Origin: Ooceraea biroi
Taxonomy: Eukaryota; Arthropoda; Insecta; Hymenoptera; Formicidae
Assembly (NCBI RefSeq): GCF_003672135.1
Contig: NC_039509.1
Span: forward strand, 12,348,663 to 12,412,662
Reading direction: 5' to 3'
Length of the DNA: 64,000 bases
Made by a program: the position numbers and the translations under genes. Every line of letters starts with the position of its first letter. Positions within the stretch are counted from its first letter, which is position 1. Below are positions 26,014-37,700 of the stretch, piece after piece. Below the pieces are notes generated by a model, which was not told the origin of the DNA, made no database searches, and was given only the letters and a program-made list of their open reading frames with translations.

Positions 26014-27514
26014 TGCGCGACCGCGAGCGACGAGCTCGGCGAAGAGAGGAACGAAGAAACTGAGAGTCGCTCCAAAGTCCATACGAGCACTTGTAGCATA
26101 TTTCCTGTAAAGTAGCGCGCGCGTGAGCCTGTAATATTTCCCTTTTTTCAAACTTTAATGCAACGCCTCGTCGGCCCGTTCTCGAGAGCGTGCTCGGCTC
26201 GAGACGTGCTCGTGGCGATCGATCGGCCGAGGAGAACCCGACGGATGTGTCGACCCGTTGCCTCACGCGACCTGCCGAGAGCAAGACAGAAGGGAAGAGG
26301 AAGAGAGCGAGGGGATGCAAGTCCGAGATGTCGATGGAGTATTCGCGAGGCAACGGGTTAGCAAAAGCGGCGATCGACGTCCAGCTGGGTGTCGGCGAAA
26401 CGACGTACGTTCCCAGAGGCGACGATGACTTTACGTTGGCGGCAGTCGATAATTTATTGTGTTCCAGATGCTTCACCCGTCACCGTCATCCGTGCTGCGC
26501 GTCATCCCTCGTTATCCTCACTCCGTGAGACCTGTCCGTTCATGCCTCGCGGTCGTATGCCTCGTCGCCACGGCGCGATTTCAGTCTCGTTGTCAAACGT
26601 ATCACATGAAACATTTGTAAATGTCGCAAAAATCATCATCCGAGAATACTCGTTGGTCGTTTGATGCAGTCATCCACGCTGTCATCCGCGATGACGCGAG
26701 TTCCGATGTGACGAGTGAAGCATCTTAAGTGGAAACGTACAAATGTTACTGACTAACGTTTGTAACGCTCTGTAAATAATGTAGAAATAGTCACTACACT
26801 TAACGAGACATTAACGTGGGAGTAGTGGGGTACGTATTGTAAGAGAGGAACCGCCGGAGAGTTTTTCCACCCCGTGACCACGGCCGCCGAGCGGTGGATT
26901 ATCGCTAAGGATAACGCCCTTTCAGCAGGCTGGATCTGCGCGATCGTGGAATCCGCTACACGAGCTACACGATGTTACTTGATGTTTAGAGATTCCGTCT
27001 TTATTTCGTCTTCTATTTAGCTGATCCAAGAAACGACAGATACACCTGCAATGATGAAAATACTTTTTCTCGCGAATACAAGAAGTGCGATATTTATTTA
27101 AATTAGTGGAGCTGACTTTTTCATTAATCGCATCTTACATCATTATAATAATTAACGTATATAACACGTGCGAAACATATAATCTAATCATATCGATAAA
27201 CATCTAATTTTCCGATTTTTACTTCCGATCATTACTTCTACTTTTTTCAGCCAATATTATTTTTTAATGATTTTTGCAACTTCATTCGACGCTTCATTCT
27301 CGTTCATCTTTTCACGGCCAGGGAGAATATAACAGCTCACGTTAACATAAACAGCCGGTACATGCGAGTTTTCCACGGCAAAAATCCAGGCTTCTGAGAC
27401 AGCCTCTTAGTTAGGGAGCGAACTTGCGCTTGTGCTGCGAATAGCTCGCGCGTGTTGTTTTATTCCGTCAGCCGAGAATTACACTGAAAATATCGGGATC
27501 AAATTGACGCGATT

Positions 27515-27520
27515 AATAAA
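27515..27520 (+). terminator. Candidate polyadenylation signal for Lac2
   Basis: This is the first canonical AATAAA I found on the + strand after the laccase-2 stop, 1.5 kb downstream. It would give a long 3' UTR, which is plausible, but no downstream GU-rich element was checked and an alternative hexamer could be used. Confidence 0.3.
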
Positions 27521-27914
27521 ACTTTACAGGATCGTTACATATACTGTTAAGCATGATTATCTTCTCGCGCGACGTCACTAGCGTACATTAATGTATCGAC
27601 ACGTTATTTATTTTTGTTCCGCTATTAATTTTTGTTAATCTCTGTTCAAAATTCGATCCTTTATTGAAATCCCATCAAAGGCACTCAAAAATGCACAGGC
27701 TGACACGCTATCGTTAAATATATCGCGCTGTGCACACACGGCGCGATAATAGTTGTATGTTTATTCATGGTGCCTCCATTTTTTATGGAAAATACTCTAC
27801 GCGACTCACAATTAACGCTTACGTTACTCGGTCATATACATACACATACATACACCAACACATTAAATTACTACAAGTACAGACATATTACATATAGGTG
27901 GTAACCGTACACGT

Positions 27915-27930
27915 CGCGCGCGCGCGCGCG
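27915..27930. repeat. (CG)8 dinucleotide run
   Basis: Eight CG units lie in the spacer between the two genes. Such runs are rare where CpG methylation is heavy; this one suggests little methylation-driven decay and could adopt Z-DNA. Confidence 0.9.
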
Positions 27931-30900
27931 TCGTACCTAATTTTTGTAGATAAACTTCCGTTTCGTTTCGCTCGTCGGATCATCAGAACACGAAACACTC
28001 AATAGCGTAATCGTGAAGTAATTCGCTAACGAAACATAATTCGATGGCTTAGTGCAAAAGGAATGTAGCGCAAAATACTGAGTTTTTTAGTTGGTATTAC
28101 ATAGGGGAGGGAAAAGCGCATTTGTGTATTGCTAATATTAAAACCTTATCTCTATAAGAAGAGTAAAAGAAAATTATAAAAATATAAATATAATACGTAG
28201 CTCTTGTATAAACGTAACAATATTTTTCATAAGACATTAATTAAATAAGTGAATGCGAGAAAATACGCGCAGAGCACTCTCAGTATTTTACTTGCAATGA
28301 CGAAAAATACCAGCTGAAAAATTACTCTTTTCTCGGATAGCAACTACTTTGCATTGAGCCCCCGAGTTACGCGAAGCGTCCGTTGTTAATTGCGGCTTTC
28401 CTGAATCGGCCAGTTCGTTTGTCAAACGCCTCGATTGTTCTCCATCAAAAGTGATGCACGACGACAGCCGGTCTCGAATACCGCAATGGTACAATCGAGC
28501 AGACACGGATAACGGCTTTGTGGGATAGCAAATATACGCTGTTTTTATAAAATATTCTTTTTAATACTAGTAGGGATAGTTTGCAAGGATAAAGGAGAAC
28601 GTACCTGCCGTTTAATTAATTGTAGCACGAGCATGCATCGACTCTTTATATCGATAGTCCATTTTTGCTCGCGATCGCGTCTTCAAAGCATCAGCCTTCA
28701 TATCATAGTAATCGGATTTTCGGTAGACGGTAGACAAACAGCTTGCTCATGTGATACATATGTGATACCATCGTGTCTGTCTTGCTATTTAAACGTCCGT
28801 CTCTTGGGCTGTGTGCGTGCGCTTGAGACACTTTTCTTGCAAAAGTAAAGCTTTTCGTAAAGCTTCTCTACGCGTGTGCAGCAATCTTCAATTACTGTTT
28901 ATCGAAAATCCTTCCTTGTCAGAAGTAGCCCCTTCTAAAATAGAATGCTGAAGTGAATATTCGTATGAAATGTTCGCTTTCGCGCAAATTAACATCCGGT
29001 TTAGTTACCTGATTCGAGAATCTTTGATAATTATTATTAAGAAGACGCATTCGTTGGAAGGAAAAATTTATTCCACTGTTACTTTGATCAATTCTTCAAG
29101 CAGGTATATATCGGTTATTGTAAATATTGTAATACTGAAGATCTAGTATTCCTATAGCTAGTTATATCAGTTATCTTCCCTCTCTCTCCCCTGTAATTAC
29201 TCATACAACTAAACTCGTATACGTATCGGCAGTTACCATTCGTAAGCAATTGAGAGTTTTCGTGTTTTATATGAATAGAATACTGAAGCGAATTACGCTC
29301 GTGCACGCGTGGGCGCATGTAAGCCCGCAACTGCAACGGGCAGCTCGATCATGTATTTTCTTCTAAGAATGTATTTTTAATAATAAATCGTTTTTAAAAA
29401 GATCAACTGTGTGCCTGTCAATTTCTTACTTCTATCTTACTAATTATTTACTTAATCTTTTTACTATGGTAGTGTCGACAATTATAGGATAATGTAGACT
29501 GCTTTACGCATTTTAGCGATTGGAATCATATTCTTTTTACTTGCTCCACTTAATTTTAATTTATTATATCAAAGAAATAACTTTCCAAGTTTAAAAACAA
29601 GATGGAGTTTGCATAAAATAAGATCTATTTAAGCTTATATTTAGTCCATTATAGATACAATTGCTCTTCCTTAGAAAGCGTTTTAGGAAGCTATTTCTTA
29701 ATCTCTACGTGAAACCAAGTTTTCTTCACGTAAAAGTTGCTTAGTTTAGATCTCTTAGTGGGAGTGAACGTAATGAACATATTCCGTGAGAGGGACACGA
29801 TAATTCCCGTACAGTAATAATCCATCCACTTAAAATAAGAGGGTAAGTTGGGAAGGCCACGAACATAATCAGAGACACGAAAATAGAGAAAATGTTCCTG
29901 AGGGGAAAATGAGAATGCCAAAATCAGATACCGTATCCTGATGCACCGATATTATTATTATTAGCATTAATGACAGCCAAATAATAATACGTGTACGCAG
30001 CGTGCGCGAGAGTGAATCATTGTTATTGTCGTGAAATATCACCGTAAAAATTATAATGTTGTGCAACGATAAGCATTACGGTCGTTGATTATTCCCCTGA
30101 GAAAACAAATTGCAGGTGACTGGATAGCGAACTGGTTAATAGCGCGATCTATAATTATGGGCTGCTGACATACACGATAATAAAACGCGATCTAATTTGA
30201 GAGTATCATAAAACGGAGATAGTGTAGTAAGTACAGTATGGAGAAAGATGTGAAAGCTGCGGAATTTATTTCGGTCATAAAATGAAAAGTGTAACAACAA
30301 TATTCTAAAAATAAAAGAGGAAATGTCAATTGCAATTATCAAGCATTATGGTTTTGATTTCAATCAAAGATTTATTCAAGAATCGAATATATGAAGATAT
30401 TTATTAAAGAAGTAGAAGTAGTGTCCTACTTCTCTGCAACATTTACAGAAGAATAATATTCCACGGAACAATGTATTTGCAACGCGAAGCGTTTCGCGTA
30501 ATTCGGAACTGTCGGAGGTGCTTGCCGGCGGAAATAAAAGGGACACATGTGGTTTCGATTAATGGATTTATGTACAAAAAGCATTTAACTAATGTACCTT
30601 AATTAGGATCAATGTAGTTCTGTAAATGCTAGTGCCTATGCTTATGACTATTATATTATGATACATATGCAGTCTAGCACGAGAATCGTTTCACGAATGA
30701 TAAAGGCTAAATACCGATATAAAAATACCGATGTGTAGATACATAGTGTTTTATCGTGCTTATCCGTAGACAATTTTATTTTATTAATATAGTTTATCAA
30801 TATATTTTGGTCCGCACTGTTTTTTCTCCCGAATTTTTCACATTGCTTATTGCCGTTAACGTGACTAACAAGTGCAAGAGTACAAGATAGAAGTTATCAG

Positions 30901-31119
30901 TGAAGAAACGGCGAAATATAATGCAATAAAACTCGGCGTTATACGATAAATTCAATTTATCGCGATAAAAACTTCGGATTGCTACAACATTAAATAAACA
31001 ATCATTACTGATTTATCGAACTTTAAATTAACATCTTCTTGATGCACGATGTATTTATATGTGTGTATTGTCGATCATTATTATTATAATGTTAAATTTT
31101 TGACAATTATTCATATTCT

Positions 31120-31125
31120 TTTATT
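31120..31125 (-). terminator. Candidate polyadenylation signal for the ZP gene
   Basis: TTTATT on the + strand is AATAAA on the - strand. It is the first canonical hexamer I found after the ZP stop codon, about 395 bases downstream. The mapped transcript end is unknown. Confidence 0.35.
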
Positions 31126-31519
31126 GCCTATCTACTAATATTAATGTAATAATTATCATAATTAATTATTAAAAGAGTAATTCTTTTTTACAGCTGTGTG
31201 TCATTAAACAGCAAATTTTCAGCCATAAAACGATAATAATAACGATAACAGTTTACTGTTGTTATTCTTAAAATCAAGAAAATGTTAATATAATAATAGT
31301 CATTCGATACTGCATATTGCACATTGCGATATTGCAAAAATTCCTTCTCCTCTACTTAATTTTACGTTCAAATCAAATAACTCATTTGTGCGATCGGAAT
31401 AATGTGCCATAGCGGCATAAAATTCGCATTAAATTAAAATTAATAAAAAAATAACATTAATGAAGACAATGGAGTTCTAATTTCTTTTTCTTTTATAAAC
31501 GAAGCTAACGGAGGAAGCG

Positions 31520-31718
31520 TCACTTCCCAGAGTAATGCGAACCGATGTTGGACGGCGGTCCTCTGTGATGATGATGATGCTTTTGCCCGGGACCGGAGTA
31601 TCTGCTTCCTGGTCTTGAGTGCACTATCGCATAATGATCGCTGTTCGTCGATATCGACCTCGTGGAATTCATCGTGGATCCCCCGGAGGCGTATCCCTGC
31701 TTGCCGTTTAACGAATAC
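31520..31718 (-). CDS. ZP protein last exon: cytoplasmic tail
   Basis: The acceptor CTCTTGTGTTCAG precedes GTATTCG. It encodes 65 residues rich in Ser, Gly, Tyr and Arg, including a run of five histidines (QKHHHHHRGPP), and ends ...SHYSGK with TGA at 31522-31520. No catalytic motif is seen; several tyrosines and serines could be modified. Confidence 0.9.
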
Positions 31719-34700
31719 CTGAACACAAGAGAGGCCTCGTTCAAGCTCGTCATTGCACGCGCCCCGATGAGCGCAGTCCGAGATATTAATTGCCGTCATC
31801 GTGACTGTGTAGTTAAGAGCACAACTCTCTAGAAACCTCACGATCACGACCACTCTCAGACGCGTTTTTCGCCATTGGCAGCCGTTTGAGCACGGGAACC
31901 TTCCAATCACACACTCTGAAATTGGTCTTGAACGCGTGCAATCGCGGGCTTGTATAAAGTACAGGTAGTAAAAGAGAAAAATTACAAATCAATTATCGCG
32001 TCGCGTTTAATCTGACGGCGATACATTAGCTTATCCATAATCGATCCGAGCCGCGCAGCGGCGAGCACGCCGGAGCTCGCTCGTTCGGTGGATGGCATAC
32101 GATTATACATGCGTAATCACATATTATCGACGCGATTAATAGAGAGATACTTTGTCGGCGAGTCACGCGATTCGCTTTAGAGAGGTAATTAAGTCAAACC
32201 TCGACCCGTATTGAGAACCGTGCCAGCTGCGGTACGGATCGTAATCCTCGATGATCGACGGCTCCTTCTCGATAATGTCGGTCCGGGTGCAGCTGCAGGT
32301 CATCGCCGAACACAAGAATATGTTGATAATGAGCATGATGAGGAATAATATTCCGAGCGCCACCGCGAGCCACAGGAGCCACAGCGGGTGCACGCTGCCG
32401 TCATCGTACAATGTTTGTACAACTGGAAATGAAGAAACCACTATATACAACCCTTCGCGACAGGCGCTCATGTATTTATGCATTTCTGTACATGAGTTGT
32501 AACGTTAATTAGTCTATTGCACTGGGAATACCATTTGTCCAAACAAAATGTAGTCCAATAAAAAGAAAATGAATGTTCTTCACAAGTACAAGATTAAAGG
32601 GTATAATTAAAAGCAAACGACGTAATAATTCTTCAATAATAGATGTTATTTATAATAATCTTTTTACGGCTTTGATCAGTTTTAATAATTGTAAGAGTAA
32701 TATTTAATCGTTAAAAGTTCATTACACACAGCGTCGTTTTACATGGAATTCAGCGAGTAGTAAGAGAACGTTCTGTTTACTTCTCTGCAATGTAGTATAA
32801 TTAATTTAACCATATAAATCTGCAAAGAGGGTAAGAAAAACAGAGCCGAGAGAACGCGAGACATCGCTGATGACCGGTATCGAAAATTACAGTGCGAACT
32901 GCATATCGAATGAACGAACGAAAAAAAAAGAAATTTAATCGAAGCACAAAGTGCGATAAGCGGAATACGATCACTTATGTCAGTCTGCGTACACACTATA
33001 ATTTAATGACAGGCCGTGGATGGCGTGTCGAAGCGATATCCAAATGCAGGTCAGGATGATGATGAGGGATGGCTGGGCAACCGCGTTGCAGGACGCGCGG
33101 AAAGAAGACGTAAATGGAATATACGTGTACGGCGAATAGTAAGAGGAAAGAAGAAGCCCGCACACATTCCTGACGCGACCATACACTTTTCACGTCACGA
33201 TGGCATATCAAAACTACAGCAGATTGCAACGCGGATTCTTTAGAACGCAACATCCAATTCGATCGCTTTTATTGCTTTCTTTAGTAAGTCCCGATCTCTC
33301 TGCTCGCGCAGATCAAACGAGTTTCCAGCTGACGAGGTCTTTTTAATATGGATAGAAATTGATTGTCCCGTATTTTTTAAGCACAGCTTATAAACTATTA
33401 AATGGTACTTGGTCGGTTACTTCATCCATAATTATTAGTTAATTTTCAAGAAAAGATTCCAAAAATTTCAATTAAGCAATATCAATATTAATTGAATGAA
33501 ACGGATATGAGTGTGTTAGTTACATACTTTATCTTTTTGTAACACGTAAATGAGATAACAATGTGAGCTGATCCGTCGTAGTAGTTAATATACTTACTTC
33601 GTTTCTCGCCCGGCTGGAGAACAAAAACGCTCGTTCCGGCAAGTAGCACTCCTTCTTCGCCACTAACACTTTGTCCGTTAGTGGAGGAGCCACCCTTTAT
33701 GAGCTCCTCTTTGTCTCCTTCGCACACGGGAGTACCGCAGCTCCCTAAGCAAATGCAAATTTTGGTTTTTTCCCGTTATATTGCAATGAAACAATCAAGT
33801 TATTACACTAACTGATAGTAATAATTTGAAGAGCCGTAATCAGATATTTATCGTATTAAATTCACGAGAAATGTTAATAATACATGAAAAGTAGACAAAA
33901 ATATAATTTTATGCTTTTATATGTTTTGTATAAAATTTTATACTTGATATCATTTTTATTGCCAAGCTATTCACTCTAAAAAGATCATTACTTTTTCACA
34001 ATTTTGTTCAGAAAAGGCAATTTCCCATAAAATAAACGAGAAAGGCTGTCTGTCACAATACCGCTATGTAACAACGGGTCGTAAAAGTTGAATGCCATTT
34101 TATAACCCACATTCGTAACGAGATGCTAATGGAAAATCATTCACCGAATCAATTTACCTCTGCACACGGCGATGTCGCATTGGAAATGCACCTCTGAACT
34201 GTCAGCAAACCGGAACATCGAGAACAATGTAGCATCCGCCATACCCGTGCTCCGGTCGTATATGAATTTCGTCATTCGAGCTTCCACGGGGCAGCTTCAC
34301 AATAAAAATCGATTGTAATTAGTGAATTAACATTCTTAACACTGTAACAGGAAGTTAACAGTAAATTGCGTACATCTGCCCGTCGATCTCAACATTGGAA
34401 ATAGAATTAAGAGTAATTTAAACTTCTCTTGACTCAGCGCACGTCTTGCTAACTGCGGAGTTTTAATTTCACTTTGACAAAGGAAGAAACTTATGAAGAG
34501 TAAACGGAGAAACTCGAGTTCTCGCTTCGTGCAATAAAGAATACGCAGCAATACTTGAAGTTTTAATGAAAATACTGCTTCGCTGGATCTGAACTTTCAA
34601 AGGAAATCGTTTCACTTTATCTTCATAAAAAGCTGTCCACTTGTTTGATTAACGATAAATAACGTTAACTGTATGTGATATGTATCATATAAATCGCTAG

Positions 34701-37700
34701 GGAAAGAGAGAATAAGAGGGAGAGAGAATAAAAGAGAGAAACCGAACATAATATCATACCGTATATCCTATTCGTATATTAAATATACGTATACTATCAT
34801 GCATTCGATAAATAATAAATTTCTTGATTTTAGTTTATTCTTATATTAACTCATATGTCAGGCTATGTAATTCGCTTACCCTTTGTCGTCTATGAGCTGC
34901 ACACTAGAGTTGAGCTTGTTGAATGCGAAGCAGTTCTTGACACGGATCCCGTATGTTCCTGCAAATTGAATGTTGGGCAAAACAGTGCTTTGGACGGAAG
35001 ATCTCCTGAGGAAAACCGCTAACCGTCTAGTCCGTATCGGCCAGACGTAAAGGCGAACGACGGGATGGGATATATAAAATACGAACCGTCTGGGCGTGAA
35101 ATCTCGGCACGCAGGGTGTAGTTGTGGCCGTATAAAGCTTCTTGCACTCTGACGTCTCCATCCAGGAGGCGCAAGGAAACCAACGAAGTTTCATTTCTAT
35201 GCAAAAAGCGTTCCCTTGTGAGTACGGATCCCTTCGTGTACTTTATTATTAAAATCGTGAAACAAATTCAGAGTGGCGAAGTGAATGAGCGTAAAAATAT
35301 GTCAACCAGTCGATACGTCTAACGTTACGTACGCGATAAGAGGATCAGACGAGTCTCGATGCATCGTGTTCAGACTTCCAATGTACTTCAGACGACTCAA
35401 AAAAGATTTATTCAGAAGGCGCGTAAGACGCTATATAGCCCAAGAAGGTAATTATTATTTGCGAGGTTTCTTACTCGCGAGGAGTTGAATACTAATCACC
35501 GGCCGCGTTTTGCGCTGCGGAATAAGAAAATTACTTGCGGTAAACTGTAGCGTCGCGAGCATGTTAATTACCGATACTGTTGTTTCATTTCTCTAATTTT
35601 CGGACGCTTAATTAAATTTTCCTATCGTCGTTTGCGTAAGGATAGGCGAGTCAAATAACGGCGGCAGCATTTCAACACGTCTGAGATTAAAGTGGAAAAA
35701 CTATCGACAATTTACTGTCGAGTGTCAACCATATTTGGCATTTTGGATTAAGAAAATGTCTTGCAGTACCACGTTATCTTAATTCCGTACTAAATACTGC
35801 ATTGAATTTAAACGTTCGCAGGTTTATCATATTAATATCGCGGATTGGTATCGCTCAAGAAAGTATGCAATTGTATCGAGATTCGGTGGTATTCGAGTAC
35901 CTACCAGCCAAGGTATCTGGCTAACAAATGACACTCTAATAAATTAAAGTATCTTTACGTATAATCAGCGTTCCGCTAGGAAGAGAGAGAGAAAGAGGGA
36001 ACGGCGATATACGGCTGACCGGTATCGAATGGCAAATATCTGCGACCGATTAGAAAACGCGCGGTCGTTAATGATCAATTAAAAACCACGCGAATGGTAT
36101 TTCCCGTTTAGATAATACTTCGCGCGTGCCAAGCTGTTGGTTGGCGCGAGTTACTTCTATCTTTCCGTGCGTTTGGCAGAATCTACCGCGTGTCGATTAT
36201 TTACGACGTTACTATAAAGAGGGTGAAATAGGGAAGGTGAATCCAAGCACCGCATAAACGCGCTTTGTTCCGCCGTTTCGACAATGTGTCAGCGCCGAGA
36301 AATATCGTTTATTTCATACGCAGTGATAAACTTGCGAACACCTAGCCACGTGTGAGTCAGAGAACAATCGCGGATGTTGAAATGAAAAAATAATTTAAGA
36401 TTGTTTCTTAAATGATTAATAATCATGTTATAGATTTCTTTATAGAATGTTATAAGAAATAATAAATATACTTATTATCAATTATACTTGTTATAATGAT
36501 TGGTTTTGTAGTTAATTTTCATGCGACACTTACTTGGCATTTTTGAAGCCCGCCTTCCCGCACGTAATGACATAAAACTTGTCGTCCGCAAGTTCCAAAG
36601 TTTTGTGTATCCTAACGGCGATAGGAATGGAGCGTTCCTCCGTGTGCTGCAATATTACCATACTTAAATATAACATGATAGTTGTCATAATGGAATCCAA
36701 AGATAATCCACTTGAATTATCTTATTCTTTTCTCTTTGAAGTTTTCGATTCCTGAGTAGAAAAGCAGCAAGTTCGCAAGAAACTTTTTGGCGGATTCAAT
36801 TATGTGTATGTGCGCAAAAAAAGTCTTACCGAGAAAACTTCAAGGCTTCGGTAACGAAGCGTTACACTTACAGAACAAATATACAGCGGAAAGAGAAGGA
36901 TTCAAATGCAAATCGTAATTTCCATATATGATGAATTCTCACGTTATCCTCGGGGCATCCGCGGTAGCCAGGTACGCGAATTAGCATACCCAGCTTCTTC
37001 AAAACAATTAATTCTCCGGTACTCCTCAGGTAAGCAGACGCGGATACTAATTTTCCCAAATGCACCTCAAGACGTATAAGTCATAAATGCACCTCAGGCA
37101 AAATACGCTTTTTACGTGAACCTAATATGTGTTTTACGCGTTTTTACAGCGGGATATCCATGTAATGAGTCGCGTCTAACTTCTACAGAAGGAAACATCA
37201 GTTCCATGAAATACCTCGCTACTTAAGCCTTGCATTTGTCACGAGACAAGATTGTCAGACTTGCTAATTAACTAACTGCACATGCCCTGCAGATATCTTG
37301 TCGTCAAGGGACAATTGGCACCTCCGACAATCTTGTCATCCGTCATCTCAGGTATAACATTGGCCTTAGGATAGTACGACCCTAGGGCTAGACATAATCG
37401 TAGGAACCATTTTTTAAAATTCTGATTACCATCTGATCACTTCTGATTGCCACCAGAAGAACGCAATCTAACGTAAACCTTCTCAATTTATTCCGAGTTG
37501 TTTGATAACTGTTGACAGCTGTCTACACTCTTGAACCCTTTCCCAACTAATTATATTTAAAATGAAAGAAAAATCTCTTCTTGTTTAATCAGGACGATCT
37601 CTCAAGAACTCAAAGTAGGAGGCGGTACCATCCCCCATAATCCGATCACGCCACCCCTGGCATCGCGCTCCTCATAATCACAGAAGACTCACGTTGTTCA

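Larger units (their letters stand above)
26014..31519. other. 3' UTRs and spacer between convergent Lac2 and ZP genes
   Basis: About 26014-26950 stays CpG-rich like the preceding exon and is probably Lac2 3' UTR. From about 27.0 kb the DNA is AT-rich with no recognisable gene on either strand. The stretch from about 31120 to 31519 is the probable ZP 3' UTR. Confidence 0.6.
31719..37692. other. Introns among the ZP 3' exon cluster
   Basis: Introns longer than 300 bp are 31719-32199, 32423-33597, 33745-34157, 34295-34879, 35197-36533 and 36647-37692. They are AT-rich. No nested gene, RNA or clear mobile element was seen. Confidence 0.8.

Noticed and set aside
31440..31910. 156-codon - strand frame over the last ZP exon
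   Set aside because: It is the wrong frame across the real exon 31520-31718 and carries no ZP-tail sequence; a shadow.
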